This document shows positions 10,793 through 22,365 of a DNA stretch of 43,309 bases, in pieces; within the stretch, counting starts at the first letter, position 1; each line of letters starts with the position of its first letter. The notes beneath the pieces are model-generated. The model searched no databases. It had not been told where the DNA came from and was given only the letters and a program-made list of their open reading frames with translations. This stretch comes from Gryganskiella cystojenkinii (lineage: Eukaryota > Mortierellomycota > Mortierellomycetes > Mortierellales > Mortierellaceae). Both the position numbers and the translations under genes were made by a program. The stretch covers positions 6,151 to 49,459 of the forward strand of contig JAAAIG010000176.1 of the NCBI GenBank assembly GCA_015852425.1, read 5' to 3'.

Positions 10793-12535
10793 TTACTCGT
10801 CATCCTCGTCATCCTCCTCTTCATCTTCGTCTTCATCCTCCGAGTCTTGAGCCTCTCCAGCACCACCCAAAGCCTCCTCCTCATCGCTATCCTCATCCTC
10901 TTCCTCGGATCCAGTGACAGCATCACAGTTGACGTTCTTCCAGATACCCTTCTGGACCGCAAGACAGGTCACACGCATGTCAGTCTTGTGCTCTCCAATG
11001 TGCTTCTTCAAGATCTGATCCTCGGCCGCAGTCTTGGGTGCAATAACCTCCTCCATGTTCCACAACAAGATCACGCCATCCGAGGAAACACTGGTCAAGA
11101 CATCCACCATCTTTGTCGAGGACTTGTTCACAAACGCCTTATTCGATTTTTGCTCAGGTGTGAAAGGGACCGTGACCAACGCGACATCTTTGATTCTGTT
11201 ACCATGACCCGCCAACGTCTTGATCAATTCGCCTGTCGCGGTCTTGTAGACTCGGACCATCTTGTCCTCACAACCGACAATCAGGTACTCGTCCTTGTAA
11301 TAAGTCATCGAGTTCAAACGTGTCCTCTTGGCGGGCTTGATCGTCAAGACGCACTTGGCAGTCGCCATATCGTAGATCCCGACTTCCTGATCAAACAGAA
11401 TAGCGTAACCAGTTCCACTAGGGTTCCAGCAGACTTTCATGCCCTCGCCATGCAAACGAGTCATACTCGCCTGTTTACCCAACAACAGGTTCCAAAGACG
11501 GACAGAGTGATCGGCCGAGACACTGAGGGCAATCTTGCCCGAGGGGTGAATCGCGATCGAGTGGACTGAGGCCTGGTGTCCCTTCATGCTCTTGAGACAT
11601 TCCCAATCCTTGGATCGCCAGACACAGACCTTGCCATCGTCGGATCCAGAAAGCATATGGGTCTTATTGTGGAAGGTGAGTGAGGTGATGGTGCCCTGGT
11701 GTTGAAGCAAGTTTCCGAGTTCCTTTCTACGCTTGAGATCGTACAACCTAATGAAGAACGTATATGAAAGTAAAATAGGGAGGCCATTGTCAGTTGATTT
11801 GGTCAATGATTATAGGCAAGTATCGAATGTGCAGCATAGGTGAGAGACTAAACGCACTGGATCTTCTCGTCGGTACTGCCAGAGGCCAAGAAATTTCCAC
11901 CGATGGCTAATGACTTGATGCATCCAATATGAGCAGCAAAGATGAAAATAGGCGACAGTCTCAAGGTCATGTCCTATATCAAAGAAATGTAAAGGGAATA
12001 AATGTCAGTAACATAGAATCTAAATCGAAAGAAGATGCAAACGCGCTACAGGTATTCAACAAGACTGTTTCCTTACGTCGTTCCAATAGGCATCGACACC
12101 ATAGAGAATGTTCTCGTAGGTTCCTGCGACAATTCTGAGGTCCTCAACCGATGCACCCTCGGGAACAACCTCGACCTTCTTGGGCTTGACAACCTTCTTT
12201 GCCGCAGCAGCAGCGGGTGTGGATCCAGAGGTGACCGAGGTACCCTTCTTGTGAGGTGCACCGATGGTAACGCTCTTTTTCTTTTGGCTGTTGGTGTTGT
12301 TTTGCTTTTGCTGTTGAGATTTGGTATTGTTGTTCTTTGACTTTTGTTGTTGTTTTTGGTCGGGCTTCTTGCCACCGGTGGATGGCTTTACACGCTTGGC
12401 TCCATTGGTTGCTGATGTTGAAGGTGCTTCGGTATATTTGCGTTTTGTCGTCGCAGCACTGACGGGGGTGGTCTGGGCAGGCTTTGTCTTCTTCAATGCC
12501 GACTTGAGGGGCGTTTTTTGGTTCTTCTTGTCCAT
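10793..12535 (-). CDS. MAK11: MAK11/PAK1IP1-like WD40 ribosome biogenesis factor
   Basis: Three exons on the minus strand (12535-12077, 11973-11858, 11747-10793) give 509 residues. The two introns are GT-AG and phases match. Residues 1 to about 130 are Lys/Gln/Asn-rich and basic, like a nucleolar localisation region. The first WD40 blade begins at RIVAGTYENILYGVDAYW, a start typical of MAK11/PAK1IP1. Later blades carry GH and WD-like ends such as GSDDGKVCVWRSKDW and LSVSADHSVRLWN. The C-terminal tail is almost entirely Asp and Glu. The family acts in the nucleolus in maturation of 60S ribosomal subunits. Yeast Mak11 is 468 residues, so this one is slightly longer, owing to the tails. It is divergent from the methyltransferase gene, 269 bases away. 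Confidence 0.9.
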
Positions 12536-12644
12536 GGTGATGGGATTGATGTAACTGTATGAAGGGGAGGAAGGAGAGCGAAAGAGTAATGACTGAATGC
12601 GACCTATTGATTCTTTATGAGTAAGGTTGTGCCTCTGTCTCTTT

Positions 12645-12654
12645 NNNNNNNNNN
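12645..12654. other. Assembly gap (10 N) beside a 21-A run
   Basis: Ten N bases are followed directly by A at 12655-12675. The gap sits in the shared upstream region of MAK11 and the METTL6-like gene. Ten is probably a nominal gap size, so the true spacing between the two genes is unknown. Confidence 0.97.
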
Positions 12655-12804
12655 AAAAAAAAAAAAAAAAAAAAAGGCAGTCACTTGTTTACATTACTTT
12701 AACAATGTGAAGCAATCAGAAATGATGTTCCTGAGCCTGCTAATTTTATCTCCTTCATTCTTTCACTCTCATTCCTCTCTACCTTTCTCTCTTTTTCTAT
12801 ATAA

Positions 12805-13665
12805 ATGACGCAACCTCATACCGACATCTCGCCCATTGAGGCCCGTCAGGAGAAGCTCCTCCAACCTCTCGAGCCCGCCATCATCAGTCCCGAGAAACTC
12901 GAGTATGCCCGCCAGATCATCGACAAGGATGTCTCCATCAAACCCTTCTGGGTCAATAAATACAAGAACGAGGCTGCCAAGAACTGGAACCGTTTCTATC
13001 AACGCAACGAGACCCGCTTCTACAAGGACAGGCACTGGATCGAACGCGAGTTCACCGTCTTCAAGGAGAACAATACTGGAGACGAACAGATGAAGTGTCT
13101 TGAGGTTGGCTGTGGCGTCGGCAACTTTATTTTCCCTGTCCTTGAACGCAACCCTCATCTGTTCATGTACGCCTGTGACTTTGCCCCCCATGCAATCGAA
13201 CTGGTCAAGAAGCACGAGGATTATTCCCAGGGACGCTGCGAGGCCTTTGTCTGTGATCTTACTAAGGATCCCCTCACGGAGACCATCGCCGCTGGATCTC
13301 TGGACGTTGTCTCCTCTATCTTTGTACTCTCCGCTATCCCTGCCGAGAAACTCGAGGCCGCCATCAGGAATATCAAGGACGTTATGAAGTCTGGAGGAAT
13401 GCTCTGTTTCCGCGATTATGCTGTTTATGATGCTGCCCAGGTCAAGTTCAGTTCCAACCCTGGTCACAAACTCGATACCAATCTTTATGTCCGTCAGGAT
13501 GGTACCCTTTCACATTTCTTCTCCAAGGAGCAGATCCAGGAGTTGTTTGAGAAGGAGGGGTTCACAACCGTTGAGTGTGACTACGTTCATCGCGAGACGA
13601 TTAACCGAGCCATGGATATCAGTATTGACAGGCGATTCCTGCAGGCCAAGTTCATCAAGCAATAG
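12805..13665 (+). CDS. METTL6-type tRNA N3-methylcytidine methyltransferase
   Basis: A single exon encodes 286 residues, close to METTL6 (about 284) and much shorter than the fused yeast Trm140. The N-terminal part has the family signature KNWNRFYQRNETRFYKDRHW. The SAM-binding motif I is CLEVGCGVGNFIFPVL, about residues 97-112. It is followed by YACDFAPHAIELVK, the CDLTKDPL acidic loop and VVSSIFVLSAIP. The C-terminal FRDYAVYD and YVRQDGTLSHFFS are also typical of the METTL2/6/8 group. Members methylate C32 of the anticodon loop of tRNA-Ser or tRNA-Thr. The single-domain form suggests tRNA-Ser, by analogy with METTL6. A TATATAA sequence directly precedes the ATG. The gene is divergent from MAK11. 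Confidence 0.9.
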   Translation: MTQPHTDISPIEARQEKLLQPLEPAIISPEKLEYARQIIDKDVSIKPFWVNKYKNEAAKNWNRFYQRNETRFYKDRHWIEREFTVFKENNTGDEQMKCLEVGCGVGNFIFPVLERNPHLFMYACDFAPHAIELVKKHEDYSQGRCEAFVCDLTKDPLTETIAAGSLDVVSSIFVLSAIPAEKLEAAIRNIKDVMKSGGMLCFRDYAVYDAAQVKFSSNPGHKLDTNLYVRQDGTLSHFFSKEQIQELFEKEGFTTVECDYVHRETINRAMDISIDRRFLQAKFIKQ

Positions 13666-15572
13666 AAAAGCAAATGGAACGATCATGGATAGAATCCACC
13701 TGTTTAGGGACAGCCGAGACAAATCATACACAATACCACTTACTGCCGTTTCATCACCATCATGTAGAATAGAAAAAAGCCATCGAAAATACACTTGTAC
13801 CAATATTCATTTTATCTCTTGTCAGTAGATTGCAGGGGTTACAAAGTTCTCTCGGAAAAGCAAGAAGTTTACTTGCTCTCTGCAGGAAGTTTCTCTTGTT
13901 TCTTGCTGCTTGCCACTGTACTCGTATCCGTCCAAATCGAAACGCGTTACCCTCGTGGGCAATATATGGAGGCGTGCGAGGCCGTTAAAGCCCCACCTCT
14001 ACATGGCGACTGTCGAAGGCGCCGGCAATGCCGAGTCAAGCCGGCTTGGTTTCGAGCAGAGATACCAAAGAACGCAGAAAGAGACATCTTTGTGGTTCCT
14101 AAAGGTGAATAGTTTTCAAACGAGAATTCCGCGTCCGCGTCCGCCCCATATTCAACAACACGAAACGTTAGACCGAACCGTGACGTCTTAGGCGAGAAAA
14201 GATCTTTACGCACAATGGGAAATGGCTATGCATGATATCATCTTGGGGAAGGAGAGACTTTCGAGTTGAGAGGAATTTTCGAAGGCTTCCCAAAGTCCGC
14301 CATGGTCGGCAATACTCGTTACAGACATGTTGATTCCTTGAGTGTGGTGCTGTGCTAAAAAGGCAACGGTTGGTCGTCCGCTAGAGAGACGACGTGTCCA
14401 AGTCTTCACACCAGACTTTTGAGGTTCGGGTAGGTTAGTTGCCAGAGCTCTGGCAAGTCCAACCGAATCATGCCGCAGTTCTCATAGGAAGGAAAGATTT
14501 GCAAGGGTACTTTCCAGTGCAGGTCGGGCTGTATTGTTAGACTCTTTGTCGAAGCCAAATCCACGCTTTAAGCAAAGACTAGAAGCCACGAGTGACTCAA
14601 GCGTAGACTGTGAGAGAGTGGCGGCATAGGAACAGCATCATGTTGGATATAGTCTCTGGGCGGTCCCATAACTGGGGATGCATGACTACATCCCGGTCCA
14701 CGGTCGAAATGGACGAGTTGCCAAGAGAGAAATTCCTCGAAATCGAACCAGCAGAAGAGCACAGAGGTCAGGTTCAATCAACAAACAGCATGGCTGCGGC
14801 TATGTCTTTTGCTTGTTACTGTGTTGGTTTAGCACTGCCGCAAATGCTTGTCCAACCATGGACAGGGCCCAGAGAAAAAAAACGAAATGTGAGTTTTCAC
14901 AGCCACTGCACGTTAGAAAGAAAAGCATCAGATCAAGGGACACAAACAAATTAAAAATACCTCGGCGGTGACCGATATGAATTTGGTGGCGCAGTGGTGT
15001 ACACTCTTCCCCAGGGCGACGCTCTGATTCGACGATTTTCAGCTCCCACAAAAAAGAACACAAAAAAAAAAACAACGTGGCATAGCCTTCAAACCCGAAA
15101 AATGAGCATTTCTTGACAGAGCCTTTGCCAAACCCCCGTCTTCATCCTTGATCCATCGGGAGCACCAAAACATCAAAGAAGAAACTAAAAACAAAAAACT
15201 GCAATGGCTTGACTCGACACAAGAGACGGCAGCGATTAACGATGACAAAAAAAGGCAACGCGGACCGAAGCGGCAGGTGGTGGCAAAGAATTGCAGCCCA
15301 AAAAAGATAACCCAAGTGGTACCATGAACAATTAGAACAAGGTTTCTTCTATCTCTCTTTCTCACCGTCTTCAACACCCCACCCCAACGCTCCTTGTTCG
15401 CTCTCCTGTTTTTAGTCTTTTGCTCGCACATTCGCACATTCGCACGGTTGAGCTCATTTCCTTTTCTTCTTCTTCTCACTCATCTCTCTGAGCCTCCTTC
15501 TTTGTCCTCTTCCTTGTCTCTACTCCTCCTCTCCCAACCAAAACTACATTCATTCATTCCTTTTTTCTCGCC
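13666..15572. other. Long intergenic region, nothing recognised
   Basis: About 1.9 kb between the methyltransferase and the phosphatase genes. Short frames exist on both strands, but they show no motif, no conserved composition and no coherent splice pattern. The right end (about 15360-15570) becomes strongly pyrimidine-rich, as in the leaders of other genes here, and probably holds the promoter and 5' untranslated region of the phosphatase gene. No tRNA-like cloverleaf or transposon ends were seen. Confidence 0.5.
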
Positions 15573-17020
15573 ATGACTTCCACAAGTGTCCTCTTTGTCT
15601 GCCTCGGCAACATTTGCAGATCACCCATGTAAATGTCACCCATTGTTCTTTGAAACGAAAAGAAACTTGAACGATCACTCTACTCACGCTGCTCTTTCTC
15701 CCTTTTTTCTTTTAAAATTTTATCCTTTTCATGTTAATGGCAACAACAACATCGACTCCTGGTAAATCAAATACCAGGGCCGAAGCTGTGTTCAAGCACA
15801 CCGTTGAGAAGAGAGGCCTCAGCTCAGAATTCGAGATTGACAGCGCTGGAACCGCTTCTTACCATGTAAGTCCCACTCCCGTCCCCCAATTCCACAAAAC
15901 ACATTCTCTGGTTGCCTTTCGCGCCCCTGCTGGAAAAAAAAAAACTAAACGAGCGGAGAGAACAAGGGTGGGACGACAATACTTCTTTCACTTTTCATTA
16001 CATAACAACTGCTCTCTGTCACTGTCACCCAGGAGAACGAAAAGAGCGAGACCTCGCTGAGCTTTGGCGGCTCTCTTGGGACGAAAGCTCACTTTGTTGT
16101 TTGATTTCCTCGCTCTTTCTTTCATCTCTGCATTTCCCTTGCTTCCTTCTTTCAGCACATGTTCTTCTTGTGCTCTCATCCTCCTAATCCTTCTACTTGT
16201 CGAAGAAGTTTTTTTTTTTGGATCGGCTTGGTGTCAATCACATCATCACTAATGGCTTTGACATCGACCTCTTTTTCTGTCTTCATTTTTATTTTTATTT
16301 TTAGGTTGGATCTAGTCCTGATGCTCGATCTGCAGATACGTGTAGAAAGAAAGGCGTCCCTGTGAAGCACAAGGCTCGTCAGGTCATTGCCGAGGACTTT
16401 ACCAAGTTCGATTACATTCTCTGCATGGACGAAGAAAACCTGCGAGATCTGAAGGAGATGGCGCCGAAAGGATATACCGCTACGTGTATGTTGTCCCGTT
16501 TTTTTCTTTTGAGTTTTGAATGACGGCTCCATGAGACAAACTTTTGGTTGGTTTCTTTTTTATCGGGTTCTTTCCTTTAACGGCACGAAAAAAGTTGGCC
16601 TCTGTTCGTTGATCCATGGCACAGGGCGTTGCGCACAGGCTCGTGATTTTTTTCCGCCCCCGGTCCACCTCCCGACGCTCTCCAATGCAACACCATCGAC
16701 CTTTCCCCCTTGTACTACATGGATTATGCAGGCGGCGATTTCTTTGAAGGGTACAGGGGGCAGGGGGCAGGGACCTTCGAGCTCCCATGCATTATATATA
16801 AAATACATTTGTGGCCAGCTTGTAACAAAACCCCATACCATCTCTTTTTTTTCTTTCTCTATCTCTCGCTCTCATAGTGAAAATGTTTGGCACCTTTGAT
16901 CCAAAAGGCGATAGAATTATCAAAGATCCTTACTACGGACCCCAAGGAGGCTTTGAGAGAAACTTTTCTCAATGCTCAAGGTGTACGGACGCGTTCCTGG
17001 AGAGCCTTGGATACGAGTGA
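15573..17020 (+). CDS. LTP1: Low-molecular-weight protein tyrosine phosphatase
   Basis: Four exons (15573-15628, 15778-15865, 16305-16485, 16878-17020) encode 155 residues, the usual size of the family. The N-terminal P-loop is VCLGNICRS, with nucleophile Cys10 and Arg16 in the C-x5-R motif; exon 1 ends two codons later, inside Met19. Next come AEAVF, then [12 protein letters not shown], conserved in LMW-PTPs. The C-terminal general-acid loop is DPYYG with Asp125, and it ends in [17 protein letters not shown]. The enzyme removes phosphate from phosphotyrosine and small aryl phosphates in the cytosol. All catalytic residues are present. Introns 2 and 3 (439 and 392 bases) are long for this window, so introns take up most of the gene. 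Confidence 0.93.
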
Positions 17021-17727
17021 TCATGTCTTTAAAAAGAGTTTCCTTTTCATCACCCGAAACGCCAGATTCCGTCATTACCAATTAACCAGGAATGAACGAA
17101 CATCCAAAAGAAAGAATACCCTTCATTTTCCACTCTTCCCTCTGCCCTCTCTATGCAGCTTTCTGTAGGTTCTCTAGGCCACGTGTTTTTGATCCTCAAT
17201 AGACCTTTTTTTAATTCATTGTTATTTTTGGGTTCTTCAAAGCATAGCAACGAGACCGAGAGAGAAGAAAAAAAGAGTTTGAGGGTTGGCCAAAAGGACT
17301 TCTGTTGATCTTTCCCAATGCGCCACCAACTTTTTTTCTCTCGGAGACAATTGGAACGTCGCTATTATGGAGTTGTCAATAGTCATGGGTATCACCAAAC
17401 TTTGACGTGGAGTGAGGGCTGGAAACAACAAAACCTTGCACGAAACCCTGAGTCGGGGAGAGCAGGAATTGGAAACTTGCAGTGGGTACTTTTTACTTGG
17501 TGACTGAACCCTCTTTCTCCAGCAGTGCGCACAGGAAAAAGAGCGAGGTTGTTTGTGGGTTTGGTGACTCGGTGGTGGGGACTCTCGCAGCAGCAAAAGG
17601 CGCTAAGAAGGAAAAAAAAAAGGTCCGTGTGATTTCTTTGAAAGCGGCTGAGCAGCAAGGTTCAACGGGCAAAAAAAAGAAAAATGCTTCTCCGCATTTT
17701 TCCTTCGGGCAAGAATCGGGAGTAACA

Positions 17728-17746
17728 ACTGATCACGTGGATCAGT
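17728..17746. promoter_or_regulatory. Palindromic element with CACGTG core
   Basis: ACTGATC and GATCAGT form perfect 7-base arms around ACGTG. The centre includes the E-box CACGTG. It lies about 920 bases upstream of the GCV2 ATG. A bHLH factor site is possible. No function can be shown from sequence alone. Confidence 0.3.
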
Positions 17747-18383
17747 GAACATCTGAATGTGTGACTGCCCTTCCACTCTGCCAACCTTTCAAAAAAAAAA
17801 AAAAAAAAAAATTCAGGGCGAAACTCGAAAAAGACCGAAGCTGAGTGGAGGGAAGAATGAACGGTGTGCGAAAGCTGGGGTAGGAGACAAAATGAAAAAA
17901 GAGGAGGATGGCTTGAACAGACAAACACACAAGAGAAGAGGAGAGCATCCGAGATAGATAGCTTTCTGTTCCTTCGACTTTTTAACATGCACTAGCAGTA
18001 GTGGCGAAAGGCAATATAGCAGCAATTGAGTAGCAACCACAACCAGAAAGGGTGCACAAAGTCCATGCAAAAACCAGACTAAAGAACACGTTTTTTCAAT
18101 TTAGACTTTTTTTTTTTGTATTTGACACGGTGGAAGCGGAAATTCATTTTTTTTTATACTTTCTTGACAGAGTGGAAGGGTGACAGAACACCAATGGTGG
18201 TTGATAGCTCCTCTTCTCTTGTTGTTCTTCCTTCGGCTGCAAGAGGAACAGAGAAACAGAGAAAGCGAATCCGTAACAAACAGAACGGACTCACTCACTC
18301 GCAACCTTTTTTTTGTTTGCTCACCTCGGTGTCTCCTTTTGTTCCGTCTTCTGCTCATCAAAAAGGAACTCCATAAATCTCTG

Positions 18384-18526
18384 ATCCTCTTTCTCTTTCC
18401 TCTTCTTTTCTTTCTTTTCTTCTTTTCTTCTCTCCTTTACGCTCCTCTTTGTTTCTTCCCTCCTACATTTCCTCCACTATTTTCCCTCTACCTCTTCCTC
18501 TCGTCCTTCCTTTTTCTCTCTCCTTC
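18384..18526 (+). promoter_or_regulatory. Pyrimidine-rich promoter/leader tract of GCV2
   Basis: A stretch of about 140 bases is almost all C and T. It ends about 140 bases before the GCV2 ATG. Pyrimidine tracts near start sites are common in fungal promoters. A similar tract precedes the BipA gene at about 26750-26842. Confidence 0.4.
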
Positions 18527-18668
18527 AAATAAGACCAGGACACCCTTCACTCTCCACTCCACTCCCACCTTTTATCACCATCATCGTCTTCCCTCCTTTC
18601 TCCCTCCTGTAATTCTATTCGGCATCTGCATTTTTGTCTTTCATATTACCAAATAATCATATATAGCC

Positions 18669-21600
18669 ATGCTCGCAAACATTGCCCAAAGAAACGCCCG
18701 CCGTTTGGCGACGAAGATCCAACGCGTGGCCGTCACCCCCATGACCATGCCTGCCTACATCACTAAGCCTGTTGCCACACCACTCTCGATCCGATCTGCC
18801 CTTCGATCTATCCACACCGAGAAGCCCCCAGCCAGAACTGTCTTTTCCCCCCTTGATACCTTTGTCCGTCGCCATAACGGTCCTAACCAGGCCGAAATCA
18901 AGGAAATGTTGAGCACCATCGGCTTGAAGGACATGGACGGCCTCACTGGCAAGACTATTCCAGATCGTATTCGATCGACCCGTGCCCTTGCCCTTGACCA
19001 CGGTTTCACCGAAAAGGAGGTTCTCGAGCGTTTGAAGTACATTGCGTCCAAGAACAAGATGTTCAAGAACTATATCGGTATGGGTTATACCGATGTTGTC
19101 GTCCCCAATGTCATTCTCCGTAACGTGATGGAGAACCCTGGATGGTAAGATGAATAATACAACGAGCCGTTTATTTGATTGTGCTGTTTCCCGGTGATTC
19201 AGAGGTTCGCAAACAAAAAGGATTCATCAGGCTCGGAAGGAGAAACTGCAAAAAGGAAAATCACTGCATGTGCGTTTTGTCATGGGGATCAATGAAACAC
19301 TCGCACACCCGCATACAAACAAACCCAGGATTTTTTTTTGAGAAAAAAGGATGCAACTCGCAAGTCGGGTCCGAGCTTCAATGGACACACACACACACAC
19401 ACTGCATGCACACGGACAGGACGAAGGACAGTGAGAGGAAGAAGATGACAGATCCAGATCCAGATCACGACAAATCACGACAGCAGAAGAGCCTGAACCA
19501 AATATTTTTGAAAGGCGGCAATTCGTGATCAGGCGAAGCATCCTCCGGCTCTATCATATTTTGTACTCAGAGTCATCACTCTCTCATCATTATGATCAAA
19601 AGCACTGGCCAGTTATTAAAACGAAACTTCATTTGTCCATCCTTCTTTTATCTTCTGATAGGTACACGCAGTATACCCCATACCAACCCGAGATTGCCCA
19701 GGGTCGTTTGGAGTCCCTTCTCAACTATCAGACCATGGTCACGGATTTGACCGGCATGTCGATTGCTAACGCTTCGCTCTTGGACGAGGGTACCGCTGCT
19801 GCTGAGGCCATGTTGATGTGCTGGTCTGCCACCAACCGCAAAAAGTCCACCTTCTTTGTCGATGAGAACTGCCATCCTCAGACCATCTCCTGTGTCCAGA
19901 CCCGTGCTGAGGCTTTCAACATGAAGATCGTCGTTGGTGACCACCGCAACTTTGACTTTGAGTCCATCAAGGGCGAGATGGCCGGTGTTTTGATCCAGGT
20001 GAGCATTTTGATGTCGATTTTTGTTGTTGGACATGAGAAAAAGCGGCATGTGACAAAGGAGAAAAGGACCAAACAATTGACCCTTTTTCAATTTTTTTTT
20101 GTTTTTTTGTGTCCACAGTACCCCGATACCCGCGGTAACGTCGCTGACTACAAGGGATTCGCTGACAAGATCCACGGATATGGTGCCCAGGTTGTTGCTG
20201 CCACCGACTTGATGGCTTTGACCATGTTGACTCCTCCCGGCGAGTGGGGTGCTGATATCGCCCTTGGAAACTCTCAGCGTTTCGGTGTCCCATTGGGCTA
20301 TGGTGGTCCCCATGCTGCCTTCTTTGCTTGCAAGGATGAGCACAAGCGCAGAATGCCCGGTCGTCTCGTCGGTGTCTCCAAGGATACTCAGGGCAACAAG
20401 GCATTCCGACTCGCTCTTCAGACCCGCGAGCAGCACATTCGTCGTGAGAAAGCCACCTCCAACATTTGCACGGCTCAGGCTCTTCTTGCCAACATGGCCG
20501 CACTCTACGCCGTCTACCACGGACCTGCTGGTATCAAGCAGATCGCCCAGCGTATCCACAACATGACCGCTGTCTTTGCCGAGGGTGTCCGTGAAGCCGG
20601 TCACAAGGTCGAGAACGAGCACTTCTTCGATACTTTGACCATCAAGGTCCATGGCGGTGCTGATAACCTCGTCAAGAAGGCCCTCGCTGCAGGAATCAAC
20701 GTCCGTCAGTTCGATGCCGAGACCGTCGGTGTTACTTTTGATGAATCCTGCAACAAAGCCGATCTCGACAACTTGATCCAGATCTTCACCAAGGACGGTG
20801 CCTCTTCGCCCGATCTTCTCAGCATCGCCCAGAAGCTCAACATCTCGGAGACCAGCCCCGCTCAATTGGCCGAGAAGTTCACCCGTACCTCGGACTACCT
20901 GACCCACAAGATCTTCAACTCTTACCACTCTGAGACCGAGATGCTCCGTTACATCTACCGCCTTCAGAACAAGGATCTCTCCTTGACCCACTCCATGATT
21001 CCTCTCGGCTCCTGCACCATGAAGTTGAATGCTACCACAGAGATGATCCCCGTCACCTGGCCCGAGCTCGGAAACATTCACCCCTTCGCCCCTGATAACC
21101 AAACCGAGGGATACCAGATCATGCTCAAGGAGCTCCGTCGTGACTTGGCCGAGATCACTGGATTCGATGATGTCTCGCTTCAGCCCAACTCTGGTGCCCA
21201 GGGCGAGTATGCTGGTCTCCGTACCATCCGCGCCTACCATGAAGGTCGCGGTGATAGCAAGCGTAACGTCTGCTTGATTCCCGTCTCTGCTCATGGTACC
21301 AACCCTGCCTCGGCAGCCATGGCCGGTATGGAGGTCGTCCCTGTCAAGTGCCTGGCTAACGGAAACTTGGATCTTGTCGACTTGAAGGCCAAGGCCGCCA
21401 AGTACTCTGACCGTCTCTCCGCTTTCATGGTCACCTATCCCTCGACCTTTGGTGTCTTTGAGGACACTGTCTCAGATGCTTGCGAGATCATTCATTCAAA
21501 CGGAGGACAGGTTTACATGGATGGTGCCAACATGAACGCCCAGATCGGTTTGACCTCCCCTGGTCACATTGGTGCTGATGTTTGCCACTTGAACCTGCAC

Positions 21601-22365
21601 AAGACCTTCTGTATCCCCCACGGTGGTGGTGGACCCGGTATGGGACCCATCGGTGTCAAGGCTCACTTGGCCCCTTACCTCCCCGGTCACCCTGTCATCA
21701 AGACCGGTGGTGAGAAGGCCATTGGACCTATCTCTGCTGCCCCTCACGGTTCTGCCTCGATCTTGCCCATCTCATGGGCCTATGTCAAGATGATGGGAGG
21801 TGAGGGCATCAAGAACGCGACCGAAATTGCTCTCTTGAACGCTAACTACATGGCTCACCGTCTCGGCAAGCACTACAAGGTCTTGTTCACGAACGAGAAC
21901 GGCATGTGCGCTCACGAGTTCATTATCGATATCCGTCCCTTCGGTTCCGTTGGCATTGAGGCCATTGATATCGCCAAGCGCCTCCAGGACTATGGTTTCC
22001 ATTCTCCCACGATGTCCTGGCCTGTTCCTAACACCCTCATGATTGAGCCCACCGAGTCTGAGGGCAAGGAGGAGCTCGACCGCTTCTGCGATGCCATGAT
22101 TGCGATCCGTGCCGAGATCCAGGACATTCAGGATGGCAAGCAGCCCCAGAAGGATAACGTCCTCAACAACGCCCCCCACACCTTGTCCGTCTTGATGAAG
22201 GATGATGAGTTCTGGAAGAACAAGACCTACTCTCGTTTCCAGGCTGCTTACCCCTTGCCTTACCTTCACAAGTTCAAGCTTTTCCCAACTGTTTCCCGTA
22301 TTGATGACAGTTATGGTGATCGTAACTTGATCTGCTCTTGCCCTCCCATGAGCGATTACGAGTAA
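18669..22365 (+). CDS. GCV2: Glycine dehydrogenase (decarboxylating), mitochondrial P protein
   Basis: Exons 18669-19144, 19662-19998 and 20119-22365 encode 1019 residues, the same size as human GLDC. The N-terminus is rich in Arg, Ser and Ala with no acidic residues, as in a mitochondrial transit peptide; the mature part begins near FVRRHNGP. Conserved blocks include [14 protein letters not shown] across the exon 1/2 junction, [25 protein letters not shown] and [12 protein letters not shown]. The pyridoxal-phosphate lysine is K766 in [20 protein letters not shown]. The enzyme decarboxylates glycine and passes the aminomethyl group to the lipoyl H protein in the mitochondrial matrix. Intron 1 (517 bases) carries nine AC units (19385-19402). 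Intron 2 is 120 bases with no in-frame stop, so reading through it stays open. No truncation or missing residue was seen. Confidence 0.96.

Larger units (their letters stand above)
17021..18668. other. Intergenic region and GCV2 leader
   Basis: About 1.65 kb without recognised coding sequence. It contains a run of 21 A (17791-17811), a 7-base inverted repeat around ACGTG (17728-17746) and a strong pyrimidine tract just before GCV2. Frames in the region are low complexity and match no family I know. Confidence 0.5.

Noticed and set aside
12769..13467. Minus-strand frame of 232 codons opposite the METTL6-like gene
   Set aside because: The plus strand carries clear methyltransferase motifs over the same bases; the antisense product has no motif.
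14206..14777. Minus-strand frames of about 67 codons in the 13666-15572 gap
   Set aside because: They are short, share no motif with any family and have no splice partners.
19385..19402. AC repeat as a regulatory element
   Set aside because: Nine dinucleotide units in an intron are an ordinary microsatellite.
19648..21294. Long minus-strand frame of 548 codons opposite GCV2
   Set aside because: It lies antisense to highly conserved GCV2 exons, spans an intron, and has no recognisable domain. It is a by-product of the codon bias of GCV2.
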